64,000 bases of DNA from Cystobasidium ongulense (taxonomy: Eukaryota > Basidiomycota > Cystobasidiomycetes > Cystobasidiales > Cystobasidiaceae). Made by a program: the position numbers and the translations under genes. This document shows, in pieces, positions 21,413 through 33,100 of the stretch (the first letter of the stretch is position 1; every line of letters starts with the position of its first letter). The notes beneath the pieces were generated by a model that saw only the letters and a program-made list of their open reading frames with translations, ran no database searches and was not told the origin of the DNA. The stretch lies in the NCBI GenBank assembly GCA_022835595.1, contig BQUP01000001.1, forward strand, positions 2,108,001 through 2,172,000. Direction: 5' to 3'.

Positions 21413-23767
21413 TCAAAGTCCGTTCTTATTGGCCTTATCGTCCTTATCGTCCTTTTTCCCATCGTCTTCATCGATTTCAGTTCCGATACCAGCTACACCA
21501 AGTACACTGCCAACTGCACCAGCTGCCGATCCAACGAGTGCTTTACCTAATTCCATCATATTCCAGCTTGAGCTTGAAGTGGATTCCTTCAATTCACCAT
21601 CCTCTTCATTGTTCTTTCCGCTTTCTAAGACCGTCTTGATACTTGAGTTCGTAGGTGTCACATCTTTATCTTCAGTTTGATTTGATTGTGAGATAGGAGG
21701 TGTATATACTGGAAGTTGGCCTGGCATATAATAGCGTTCAGTAGCTACAGAGCTCATAGTTTCCGTTCTGTTATTTTCAGGTTTGCTGAAGGAAGGCAAT
21801 GTTGGAGAAGATGCTGATGTAGTATTTATACCATCTCCCGCAGAGGAAGAATCTCTTGTAAGACCACCCTCTGATAGAACAGAAGGTGAAAGTGCACCTT
21901 CACCTTCTGGACTAGTAATGGGTGAATACAAAGCACTGCCCACTCCTCCACCGACTCCTGATGGACCAGCACCTGCAGCGCCAATGCCAGCTAGACCAGG
22001 TGAAAGAGCTGGTGAAAGAGCAGGTGATATAGTTGAACCATGTAATGTATGTACTGGTAGTGCAGCAGCTGAAAGCGACATGGCACTTGAAGGAGTAGGA
22101 GAGGAGAAACCAGAATGAGAATCTGACAATCTTTCAGAATTGATAATGTCGGCATAGCTAGAAAGGAGAATGAATGAGAATGAAATGAAGAAGAACACAA
22201 TGTTAGTCGAGTCTATTTTGCGCTTTTTGTGTCGTATCGTGGATTATCGAACAGACCGACGAATGACCTTTTACAAAAGCATGCCCAAAAGATAACATAC
22301 CTAATCATGCTTAAACGTCGTTTAGACTGATCGTTCTGTCCACCAGAGAGCGAAACTCCACTCATAGCGGAACCAGGAGGAGACGGCATACCCGGTACTA
22401 TATTTCCACTTGTGTATCCAATCCCAGCGTTACCAGCACCATCTCCAACATCTAAACCAGATACCGGAGCACCCCCATCTGAAATATGATGAGCGAATAA
22501 CGATCCACCAGCACTGGATGCATTATGGTGATTGCCAGCCGCAGCTGCCGACACGAGAGAAGAAGATTGATATAAAGATTGAATTGGACTTCCTGGTGTT
22601 GATGATGATACTGGTGAACCAGCCGCATGTGATGGAGAAAGTGATAAAGAAGGTGGTGGACTACTCCATACTCCTGTTCCTTCTGACGTAGGTCTTGCGC
22701 CACCACTGGACGAGTGTCTTAATTGTTCAGAGAGTGGTATATTATTATAACCATCTTGCCGACCATCTGATATAGCATTAGAAGGTAATCCAGGAGAAGG
22801 AAAGGTATTTGGGAATAAAGTAGAATCTAATGATTGTGCGATATTGAAAGGTGAAGCTTGACCAGTACCACCGATAATACCAGAAGATTCAAGAGGAGAA
22901 GATTCATTTGAAGCTACTGATAGAGCTACTTCTGAAAGAACGGGGGCAGCTGCTAGATCTATAGCTTCACTTCCGGCTGTAGTAGTAGTTGTAGTAGTAG
23001 TATGTTAAATGATAGTCGCGACGTGATCGGCGGTGTTAAGAATGTATGGACCAAGAAAGGAAAGGGAATTGTATACATTGAATCAGTCATATGGTACCTC
23101 TCCCTCGAATACACGACATGCAGATCTGCGTGCCACCTCTGCCACTCGACCCAAAGACATGAGGGAATAAGTGGGAAATGAGGTGACACGGGAACCTCTT
23201 TGAGGGGATCACGTGTAAAGTGAATTACTCACTCAACAGATGATCATTTGCGAACTCTACATCTCTCTCGAATACAGCTGAGCTATCTAGCTGAGGAGTA
23301 GTATTCAAATCCAAATCTTGATGATTAGATGGTCTTGGGGAAGTAGGTCTACTACTTGCCGATCTTAGCAATACCGGACTATTTGGAGCAGAAGGAGAAT
23401 GAGGTCTTGAAGAAGGCGATTGATTGTTACTCGTTGTGGATGATATAACAGATAGTAGATCCGCAGGTGTGCTTGGTATACTAGATGAAGCTGACATGGA
23501 CGATGGAGGAAGTAAAATGTTCCCTCTTGATGTTGAAGTGTGCAATCCACCTGCTTCAGATGGCCTGCCTTGTATAGCTTCTCCACTGGCTGATTGAGCT
23601 GGTGAGTGTGTCGCATGCCCTACTGGGAGATGGTGATGATGTCCATGAGGATGTATCTTTGATGGAGTTGTGCTTGTCGTGTTTGTGCTCATGTTCATGC
23701 TTGTCGTGGGGCTGCGCGTAGAGTGACGAGTTGGCGAGCCGGCTGCTGGAGGTGATGGGGAGGACAT
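21413..23767 (-). CDS. Ser/Pro-rich, mostly disordered protein
   Basis: Start at 23767 (MSSPSPPAAGSPTRHSTRSPT). Three large coding blocks are visible: 23767 to about 23225, about 22970 to 22290, and about 22160 to 21413. The product is about 680 residues, rich in Ser, Pro, Thr and Asn, with a HPHGHHHH run near residue 45. The most structured stretch is at the second splice junction: RRLSMIRY joins ADIINSERLSDS, the sort of short conserved motif found in fungal signalling or regulatory proteins. The C-terminus has a Gly/Ala/Val-rich segment (LGKALVGSAAGAVGSVLG) and then an acidic/Lys tail. Many SP and TP sites suggest phosphorylation. I do not recognise the family and propose no function. Confidence 0.7.
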
Positions 23768-24860
23768 GGTAGGGGATGATATTTGTGTGTGGGATTGCTT
23801 GACAGTGTTTCTATCCAGTCGATGCGCGTCCAAACAGTGTTGTGTCAAATGTGCAAACGGTCTCGACGCTTCTACGCGGGTTCACCGTCACCGTTGGCCG
23901 AGTTTGTTGTGTTGGGGTGGTTGGAGGCTGTGGAAGAGCGGTGCAGGAGTGACACACTGTATCCTATTGATATAATGTGACTGTTCTCAGCAAGAGTGAG
24001 GTGTTATCGATGCTTGCTGATGGTATGCTGTGTCGAAGCTGCTTCAAAGTCCTATGTGACGGTGATGATGACGCGACAATGGGGAATCCAGTCCAATGGC
24101 AGCAGTTGTACAATGGTCGATAGGCGACAGCGTGTAATGCCAGCTTGTGCGTATGTATGTGTGTTCTGGATGTCCGTGTTGGAGCAAGAAGAAGAAGCCT
24201 GATGATGTCTTCTCTCACCTCGAGCAGCAGTGAGCAAAGTAACACCGACGGGCTTTACACGGATCAAGCAAGGCAGAACAGCCGGCAGGCAGTGATATCA
24301 CTGGGCCAATGACACGGGATGCTACTGACGCTCAACTCCGTCTAAGGCTGGGTATACTCGCACCTGCCGGATTGGGGTGTTTCATTGCTGGTGTATTCGC
24401 CACAGTCAAGTGCCTCCATTGCCTGTTCTGGTGCCCCAGACTATCACGATGACCATCCATCGAGCAAGCAGGACACATCACGGGCACAGCAAGCGGTGCA
24501 TTCCATAGCCAGTACCGCTCGCCCATGTCCTGTCTGTCCTGTCCGCGTGCCATGGTCCATAGCCTGCTTCTATCAGATTACACGTCACCATGCATAGGGC
24601 ATTGCCATCCATGCTGGAAATCCATGTGAGCAGCACCCACCAGCACGCCATGCAGACCAGACTGATAGAGTGTGCAGCATGCGACTGCTATCCTGATGTG
24701 GCCGAGTGAGAAGAGCTCCCACAGAATATAGATGTGGTGTAAAAGGTGATCGGCCTGTTCGCAGGATGACATCGGCTGTCTTTACGGCCGTCTCTCTTCT
24801 CTCCACCCACCACATACAACAACAACGACGACGACAACACTGACAGCATTCATAACAACA
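23768..24860. promoter_or_regulatory. Divergent upstream region
   Basis: About 1.1 kb between the start of the Ser/Pro-rich gene (minus) and that of the multi-pass membrane protein gene (plus). It should hold both promoters. A short CAA/CGA-type trinucleotide run lies near 24820-24860 just before the plus-strand start. No gene seen. Confidence 0.5.
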
Positions 24861-26045
24861 ATGGACAGGCCAGGCTACCTCGACGCCCTCCACCCGACAG
24901 CGAGGCACTATCTCAGCTTGGGAACTGCCTTTGTCGCTGCTACAGTCGTCAGGAGCATATGCTTCAATCCCAGACTGCCCATCTTTGGGCCGGACTTTCA
25001 AAAGGTAAGTCAGGCCTCTCTCACTTCCTTGTCCACGCTTGTACTCATGCCGTGGTCCTCGTAGAACCTCGCTCCCATCGAGAGAGACGACATATCGTGG
25101 TCCTATATCGCAGCGACCCGCTTGTTCGACCTAGCAATGTTCATTGCCCTCTGGAGACGTGAAACTGGTGGTCATAGAAGACATGTAGACGCTCCCGTCC
25201 TAGGAGGTCTGTTATCCTCCATCGAACGACTCCCGCTCTACCTCCTACTCTCACACTTCTTCCTATTAAGCTACAAGACACTCTTCCAAGTACTCCTAAC
25301 AGATATATTCTCATCATCAGTAGCAATGTACGTAATATCAAGAATGGAACCAAAAAGACCTTCTTTCTTCCCTGTTCCTACTTCAAAAATCAATTCCATA
25401 ACAGATTTATTCAAAGATAGAACAAAATTGGAAACAATAACATATGGAATTGGTTTATCTACTTTAATAAACGCTTTATATAGTTATATTTCAGAATATG
25501 CTTTCTTAGGTCAATTCATAAGAGAAAATGTAGTAGAGAACGAAATACCAGCTTATTATAGTGCTTTAAAACCTGCTCTTTCTGAAGCTCTTCAACATCC
25601 TACATATACAATCCCAATCCTGCGAAGTCTTTTAGAACCTCTATCAATGCCTGAACATATTTCACACGCTTTACCACTTTCAATACTAGTAACAGCTTTA
25701 TGTTTAATCTACCTACCTCAAAAATCACCATTGAACCTAGCAGGTCTAGTAGCGATTTATATTCTCCCTTCAAATGCATTATCAGTATATAATCTATTAC
25801 CAATAAAAGGAACAGCTGCAATTGCTATTGGTTTAGAAAATGCTCTAAGAGCTTCTACTGCTGCTTATATTATTGCTTGGATAACAGAAGATTGGAGAAG
25901 ACCTTTAGCTGTAAAACATAATCAGAATCGTTTGGCAACTGGCGATCCTGCTGTTATTCTCAAAGATGTCACTCAAGCAGACGCAGATGAGATCTATATC
26001 GTCGAGAAAAACAGCGTCACTGTAAGGAAGACTCTAAGCCCGTAA
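24861..26045 (+). CDS. Multi-pass membrane protein of unknown function
   Basis: Exon 1 starts at 24861 (MDRPGYLDALHPTARHY) and ends FGPDFQK; a short intron is followed by NLAPIERDDISWSYIA and one long exon to 26045. The product is about 375 residues with some seven hydrophobic segments, for example YLSLGTAFVAATVVRSICF, LPLYLLLSHFFLLSYKTLFQ, YGIGLSTLINALYSYI, ALPLSILVTALCLIYL, LNLAGLVAIYILPSNAL and RASTAAYIIAWI. The hydrophilic C-terminus follows EDWRRPL. No transporter or enzyme signature is recognised. From about 25280 to 25930 the codons become markedly AT-rich in the third position, unlike the start of the same gene. Confidence 0.8.
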
Positions 26046-26736
26046 AGAGAGAGAGAGAGATAGAGATTTGGAAAGTGTCCCAGCGATAAGAAACGGAAGG
26101 AGAGAAGGATAGATTGTTCTTTCAGAGTATTATGCAATAGATGCATTCCACAAAGGCGGAAAAGGAAAGCAAAGGAAAGAAAAGAACAGACTCAAAGACT
26201 AGAAAGGGAAGACGAAGATAGAGATTCTATCTGAGTAAATGGTAGAAGACATTCAATTTTTGATCGTTGTATTCAGTAGCCCTCGAACCGAATGTAGTTT
26301 GAACTTGGTATAAGAGTAGAAAAGAATACACGTAATGAGAAACAAAACATACAGTGCCGCGTCGTAGCTTTCCTTGAAAGCTGGCATAAACCTTGCAGGA
26401 AAACCCGTTTTCCAAGGTCTTTGTTATGCATCTCTCCGGAGGAACGGTGAGGGATGCCTCACCGTTCTTGAGACAGATTACATGGGAGGAGAGCGCATTC
26501 AGTCGAGACGATTTAAACAAGAACGAAGGTAGTCACTTTTAAAAGTTTCATTTCGTACTGCAGCATCAATTTGTTTACATTGAGATAGGAGAAGGTACTG
26601 TAATCTGAAAGAAATATAAAGAAAGTCGTACTGTCCTTATATTTTATCGTAGGAACTTTTGCTTGTTTCTTTTGATTTCCCTGCACCTTATATACGAGAT
26701 CTCCGACCATGTCTCGCTCAAGTACAGGTTTACTCT
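26046..26736. other. Region between convergent genes, with a hairpin cluster
   Basis: About 690 bp between the 3' ends of the membrane protein gene (plus) and mL44 (minus). The first 150 bp is purine-rich (GA runs). The middle contains the hairpin cluster listed separately. A minus-strand open frame at 26227-26520 overlaps the hairpins and shows no protein-like conservation that I recognise. Confidence 0.5.
26366..26467. ncRNA. Candidate structured RNA: three consecutive hairpins
   Basis: Three strong inverted repeats fall within 102 bp. The first, agctttccttgaaagct (26366-26382), has a 7-bp stem and a 3-nt loop. The second (26384-26429) has a layered stem: gcataa with ttatgc, acctt with aaggt, and ggaaaa with ttttcc around the loop cccg, with two bulges. 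The third (26442-26467) is a perfect 11-bp stem, gaacggtgagg with cctcaccgttc, and a 4-nt loop. The strand cannot be told. It does not match snRNA, SRP RNA or RNase P/MRP signatures I know. It might also be a 3'-UTR or transcription-end structure for either convergent neighbour. Confidence 0.35.
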
Positions 26737-28665
26737 TTACCGTCTCATAACGCTACTTTTCCCACTGCTCTGATATAAAGTCTCATCATCCATCAAAGGT
26801 AATCGTGTTTCCAATTTGCTACCAGGAACGACAATAGTATCTGAAGGATACCCTTTGATACTATGAGCATCACCAGCATGTCCTTTAGCGATCAAGGAAT
26901 TAATCCTAACTTCTTCTTCGTTCATACCAGAAGTGCTCTTATTCTTGAAAATATTCTCAAATTTCTCTTCTGAACTTAGATAAATTCTTTTCAAAGCATC
27001 TTCACAAGCTCTATATTCAGCCATTGCTAAAGAAGATCCATATCCTTCTCCTAGTTTAGTAGTGCCACTATAAACTCCTAATACGAAAACTGGAGCAATA
27101 GACAATCTTCCTGTCTCTGCTAGAATTCGTGTGGTTGGTGATTGCATCGATTGGCGTGTTAGGGTCGATGATAATGTATATTTAGGATTAGGGAACTTGA
27201 GGAGACCTGGGATATCGATGGATCGAGAGAGGAAGTTTGCATGCACGAATTGACGCGCAGCAACGAAGCCCTGTGATGGAACGACGCGTTGGGAATGAGA
27301 AATGAGGAGTGTAATAAGTCAGTCTATGTGCATATCAAGTATCGATTTTGGGGTTGAATAAACTCACATGCTCTTGGAATACCAAACCAACGATAGATCT
27401 AGCGGCACTAGCGAGAGCTTCTTCCAAAGGTAAAGGAGTTCTATGATCATTTTCTTCGCGACCTTTGACAGCTGGGTTGGTACGTTGTACCAAGTTTCTT
27501 AGATCATCATCAGAAGGTTTACCCCATCTCAATAAACCTAATCCTGATCTGTTGCCTTCGCCCACTCCTCTTAATGCCTGACCAGAGATATGTTGCGCTG
27601 GAATGCCTAGGAACGCTTGTTGTGCTGCTTGTCCGGATGATATACCCCATTGTCGACTTGCAATATCGGCGCAGGTTCTTGGACCGACGGAGAGTGTCAG
27701 GGCAGCCTTCAGTGCGCTGCATTGCATGGGAGAGTCATCATAGTCAGTATTGGACCATAATTGACAAAGACGAGCAGTAATTACACTCACGTCGTCGGTA
27801 AGCGTGGATAACGAGCTTCCAGCCATTCAATGGCGAATACTCCCAAGAGGTGGTTTCCGAGCGTCGCGAGACCTTCATTATGCGACTTTTGGGCATCGAG
27901 GTAGTTTGTGTATTGTTTCTTCTTTTCAGGCAGAGGTAGCTTCTTGTCCTCGGAAGACAAAGCCTGTTGCTGCTGTTCTTGAAATCGTCTAATCTCCTCT
28001 TGTCTCTCTTCTTCTCTTACTACGTTCCAAAAAGAAGGACAGACGCAACACAATTCAATTTTCTTTAGCCATTCTTCTCTGCTTTCTTCATTCGCTAATT
28101 TTGATTCTGAACCTAGTAATAATGATGATATTCGATTTGCTAATGCTGCTAATGAAGTATGAGGTGGAATCGCTTGTAATGCATATAATTTCGAAACTTG
28201 AGCTGTTCTTTCGTCTACCGTACTTGGTCGCACTGGTGGTTGATGGGTTTTAGGAGGCTTCCTCACTTTGGGAGGGACGAGCGAGCTTTGACGGGGTGGA
28301 ACGATTCGCACTGGTCTAATGAGTGCACTCTTGCGGACTGGCTGTGTTTCGGATGCTGTTGATGGTGTCGTCGCTGATGGTGGTGCTGCAAAGGCCGAGG
28401 AGGAGCTGGATGAAGGTGCAGCATCGGCGGAAGCTGCACCCGCAGAAGCAGTCGCAGAAGTGCTGAATGGATGTCTTGCTGAGCACACTCCACATGCTGC
28501 TGTTGCCGTCGTCGTCGTCGCTGTCGATGTCCGCGCAATGCTGCCCTCCTGCAAATTTTGGATTATGCTGCTGCTGATGCCGCGCTGCCTGCTCGAGCGA
28601 CGCAGCGCATGGCGGGCAGCTGCTGTGATGGCGTGACTGCCTGTGCTGCTGCTCGCTGCTGTCAT
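26737..28665 (-). CDS. Mitochondrial large-subunit ribosomal protein mL44
   Basis: Component of the mitochondrial 54S/39S large ribosomal subunit, related to ribonuclease III. The start at 28665 (MTAASSSTGSHAITAAARHA) gives an Arg/Ser/Ala-rich, acid-poor presequence suited to mitochondrial import. A variable Ala/Ser-rich linker follows, then the RNase III-like domain (TLGNHLLGVFAIEWLEARYPRLP; GPRTCADIASRQWGIS; ASAARSIVGLVFQEH). The double-stranded RNA-binding domain is in the last exon (FVLGVYSGTTKLGEGYGSSLAMAEYRACEDALKRIYL). At least two introns are seen (near 27790-27720 and 27370-27250). The upstream neighbour uL5m is transcribed divergently from a shared intergenic region. A start further upstream at 28854 is less likely. 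Confidence 0.88.
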
Positions 28666-28997
28666 CTGAATACGATGTCTGTGTGCTAATGAGGATGGAC
28701 GAGAGGAAGGAACTCCGACAAGAAGGCAGTCCTGGAATTTATTACTTGATGCAGTGTGGCTTCTTCCTCTTTGCACGCCATCCAACTCACTCCATCCATC
28801 AACAACAAGCATCCTACCTCTCAGAGCCACACACTGCTCTTGGATAACACACACGCACCCTCTTGCGTCTGGTCAAGCAGTGCGCTCCTGGTCTCTGCAA
28901 GCCGTTAAAGCTTGCAACAAGCTCGAGAAGCTGTCTGAAAGCCATACAAGCAAGCATATCGGCATCCTGACGCACCCAATACGCACATATCCTCAAT
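28666..28997. promoter_or_regulatory. Bidirectional promoter of mL44 and uL5m
   Basis: Only 332 bp separate the start codons of two divergent genes whose products both belong to the mitochondrial large ribosomal subunit. A shared promoter giving coordinated expression is a natural inference. I could not single out a specific factor site with confidence. Confidence 0.6.
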
Positions 28998-29943
28998 ATG
29001 GCCTCAGCTGCTTCATCCTCTGCCGCATCGGCACTCCGCTCCGCCTCGCTGCGTTCCCTTACCTCGAATCTATCACCACATCGCTACGCTGAGCATTATC
29101 ATCGGGTGTTGGCTCCAGATCTCCTCTATCTCACCTACGACCATTCACCAGCTCCATCATCTCTAATCTCCCCAACTCAGCGCAAGAAGGATCAGATAAG
29201 GTGGGATCCAGAAAATCCATATACGAAGAACAGACCTGCAAAAAAACCTAGGGGCGGTCAAGCTTTAACTCCTGCTACTCGCGTCATCAAGCCTGATAAT
29301 GTAGTAAGACTAGAAGAGATCGTCCTGAGTACCTTCGTCAAAGAAGCGTCCTCAAACAAGAATCAGTTACTATCTGCAATCGCTGGATTTCAAGCAATGA
29401 CTGGAGAACCTATACCTGGCTTTGCAAGTGACGGCTCCAACACAGGGAAACAAAGCAGGACGAACGGTATTCAAATATCAAGAACTACCAAAGCTTCTGC
29501 TTCTTTCAAAGTCAGAGCTGGTATGGTGTGCGGTGTTAAAGTCGGATTAAAAGGAGAATCAATGTGGTCTTTCTTGGAAACTTTGGTAGATCTAGTCTTG
29601 CCGCGAATGAAAGACTGGAATGGCGTAAGACTACCACCTCCATCAGTCAATCCTCGCTCGCCATCCTCAACAGGCGGTGTCGTTTCCTTCGGCCTGGGTC
29701 CAGGAGCTATGGCTCTCTTCCCAGGTGTAGAAGCCAATCTCGAACAATATCCCAAATTACACGGCTTCAATATCCAATTCATCACAAACGCAAAAGGGCG
29801 AGGCGGACAAGATCAGGCGCGAGCTCTGTTGAGTGGTTTTAGAGTTCCTTTGTATGTTTCCTTTCGAACGCGTCCTAATAGCATGTCCGGGAACGTCAGG
29901 CTGACCTGTTTCCATATTCACCTCAAACAGCATCGCGGCATAA
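28998..29943 (+). CDS. Mitochondrial ribosomal protein uL5m
   Basis: Large-subunit ribosomal protein of the L5 family, expected in the mitochondrial ribosome near the 5S-equivalent region. It starts at 28998 with a Ser/Ala/Arg presequence (MASAASSSAASALRSASLRS). The L5 core is clear: ISRTTKASASFKVRAGMVCG, VGLKGESMWSFLETLVDLVL, GGVVSFGLGPGAMALFPG, LHGFNIQFITNAKG and ARALLSGFRVP. Reading straight through would give an unrelated tail to 30101. Removing an intron at 29852-29930 instead gives the ending GFRVPFIAA and a stop at 29941-29943, typical for L5, so this end was chosen. Confidence 0.9.
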
Positions 29944-30101
29944 AGTGGCCTGTAATGCTTAATGACACCTTAGGAATTGTTGTAAACATTGCAACAAATG
30001 AAATAAAGAGGTATGAAAATGGAGATCAAGCTAGAGATTATACAGCACTGCACACTAGCGGACAAATCGCAGACACGGTAATTCAGGCAGAAAATGTGTG
30101 A

Positions 30102-33100
30102 TCAAGCTTCCTCCTCTGCTTGCTCCCGTACCACAGTCGCATCAGATTTATCCGCAGCAGAAAACTTGAAAGCTGCCAATCTACTCATGCTGCTGACCTC
30201 TTTAGCTGGGCTTTTCTTCCTCTGTTTGAGTGGCGGCTCGTCTTCATCCATCTCAGCTGGCGTTATTGGTTCAGCTTCAATCGACTCATTACTAGTATTA
30301 TCCCCGTCCATAGGGGGTACCTCTTGTTCTTGCTCTTGAGTTGCTTCGATATCGTTCTCTTCATCTTCCTGGATATTGTCCGCTGAAGCCGTCACAGAAT
30401 CCTCTCTATCACTGGCACTTGCACTTCTAGCTTTCTTGCTGCTGTTTGAGATTGATTTTTTGCTATCGGCGGCAGAAGAAGTAGATTTACCACCGAAGAA
30501 ACTCTGTAGATTCTTAGGTTGTCTCCTGACACTCGTGACTTCGACACAGTCCTCTTCACCGTCTACAGTAGTAGCAGCATCAGACTTTCTTTTTCTGCCC
30601 CTGTTCGAGGTCTTCTTTTCGCTTCCCTCTTTGATAGTGGGAGGGGGTAATCCAAACAAGGTAGATTGTTTTCCTGCTGATGTAGTCTTGGTTAAGACCG
30701 CTCCAGTCGTCGATAGACCATTAGACGCGTCGACTCTATCGAAGAATGATCCTGTTTTCTTGAGAGACTTGGATTGCGTTTGTGTTTCGGCTCCATTGTT
30801 GCGTTTCGAGAAAGGATTGCTTGGTCCAGCTTGCGAGGAAGCTGTGGCTGTCACTGCTGACGAAGCAGGCATCTCTACGCGTTTCGCGAATGGATTGAAT
30901 GCTGTAGACGATTCGAGAATCAGTAAGCTTGTCTTGCAAAGGGCCTGGCATTCGACTTACGCGCTCGAACCGGCATGGAAGACGCAGGCATGCTTTCTTG
31001 ATGCATGACTGAATGATGTCGTCCATCTTGCGGAGCCTCATCTTCCTCATCATCGAAATGCATAGGTTCGTCGTCCGAATCCGCACCCGACCCATTGGCA
31101 ATAGTTGACTGTCTCTGCACAGGAACCGTCTTGGGCTTGACCGGTACCGTCGAATCGGAGAATACACTCTTTGCGGTCTTCTTGGGTTTCGAAGGTGCAG
31201 CTCCGAACGGGACGGAGAGAGGGTTGAGACCTGCACCATTCCTTGCGCCATTCCCGATCTGTAATGCTGAGTCTGGAATAGTCCGATTATCTACTAAGTG
31301 AGCATATTTTCCTTCTCTCTTCTGCTGCTCTGCTCTATCACGTCTAGCTGATCCATAAACGCCATCCTTCTCATCTCTGAGTTCTTCGAACCTTTCGGCT
31401 AGTGCGGAAATAGCGTAAAGGTTGGCGATCTTGACCGCTCCTCCTAGCGCTGCACTCGTATGCAGCATCTTAGCTAAATCAATAGCTTGTTGATGTTTTT
31501 CATTCTTGCACGCTAGTTGAATGAGCTTAAGTACAGATTTGTCCATCTCAACTTCATATGCCGATACTTTTGCTTTCAATTGGTAGGTAGCGTCCGAGTA
31601 AGCTGAAGTAGAAGCGGGCAAGGAGTCCCTAGCGTGCGAAGCCAAGAGGGATGATTGCAAAAGTTGCGCTTCAAGCTGGCCTCCTGGCTCTCCAAGGTTG
31701 AGAAGAGGTATCTGGATATCAAGATCGACCGTGATGGGTGTCGGGAAGAAAGGGAACTTGTCTCCTCCCTGCACAGCTACCTTCAGTAAAGCGTCTTGTT
31801 CGTAATTTTCACTTCGCAGACTCACCTTGAGAATGACACACATGAGGGAAGCCTCGTGTGTTCCGACTGGCCAATAAGACTCCTGTTTGCCCTCGCGTCT
31901 TGCCAAAGTATTGGTATCGAGCATTGGCACCCAGCGGGCCTGCATCGGCCTCCTGGCCCGGTCAAGAGCGGACAGGTAGCCTGTGCTATCGTACATGTAT
32001 GGCACCTGTTCTTCGGAGAAGCCGATCCAAGACAGAGTGGCTCCCTTCGTAAGAGGGACAGCTCCGCGCTGGACGATCTCGTAGGTATCGAGATCAAAGA
32101 TAGTGTAATTCAAATCTTGCAGTCCTGGAAGTCGGAGTATATTTGTCAGCTTTCGACATGAGTCCTGCATGGCGAACTTCATCATACCCGGTGTAATAAG
32201 CTCGGTTTTGCGATGAACGACAAGAAGCCACTCAGACCCGGCGGTCATAGTAACAATCTGTTCACCCAGGTTTATAAGGTATGTTTGGCTGCCAGCACCG
32301 CTGAAGAAGCGAAGGAAGTTGTTGCTGGTAGCAGCAACTACTTTACCACTGCCGGTGGCATCATCCAGTGCTTCACCGCCATCGTCATCCTGAGAAGCAG
32401 CAGCACCACCTAGAGCTATGACTTTCACTTCTTCTCCAACAGGAAGGTCGTAAGACCATCCTCCCTTCGAAGCGCCCCAGGTGCTAAAGGGCTTGTATTC
32501 AATCAAACTGCCCGTTGGTCGCTTGCTTTGAGCATAGACAACACCGTTATGACCGAGACAGCCGAGATTGAACTTGTTGAAGTCATCGAAGTGCTCCGAG
32601 TTATGGGCTGATTGATCATGGAAGTCAACGCTGACGATGTTGTGCGACTCCCTCTCCACAATATGTATGACACCTAGAGAGTTGAAAGCTTTTGGGAATT
32701 ATTCAAATGAGTATTGGTCAGAGCGTGAATTGTGGATAAATGACATTCTCTAGCTTACCGAGGTAGCGGCGCTTTTCTTTGCTGGGAGTTGCGCCCGGCT
32801 GGAAGGAATCTTGTCCTTTGACAAGTGAGGCTTTGTGAAGCAGAATGTAAGGTCATCTACGCGTATATATTCTCTTGAGCTGAAAACTCACAGGTTCTGC
32901 TACTGCTACTCGAGGCAACGACTACACTGCCACGATGTTTATTGTCAAGTGGTAGTGGCAGGCTGCCATCCTTTGCGAACCGACTTTGGTACACTCCATC
33001 ATCTTCGTCGTCCTCAATAAAATCATCTTCATCCGTCAAGTCTCCTTCGGGATGAGCAGCTCGGCCTTGGACAGCAGCGCCATCATCGCCAAACCCAAGG

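Noticed and set aside
26227-26520. Minus-strand open frame of 97 codons over the hairpin cluster
   Set aside because: It crosses strong inverted repeats and has no protein-like pattern; an RNA or UTR structure is the simpler reading.
29944-30101. Read-through C-terminus of uL5m
   Set aside because: An intron with good GT and AG ends restores the typical L5 ending (FRVPFIAA), so the read-through tail is intron and 3' UTR.
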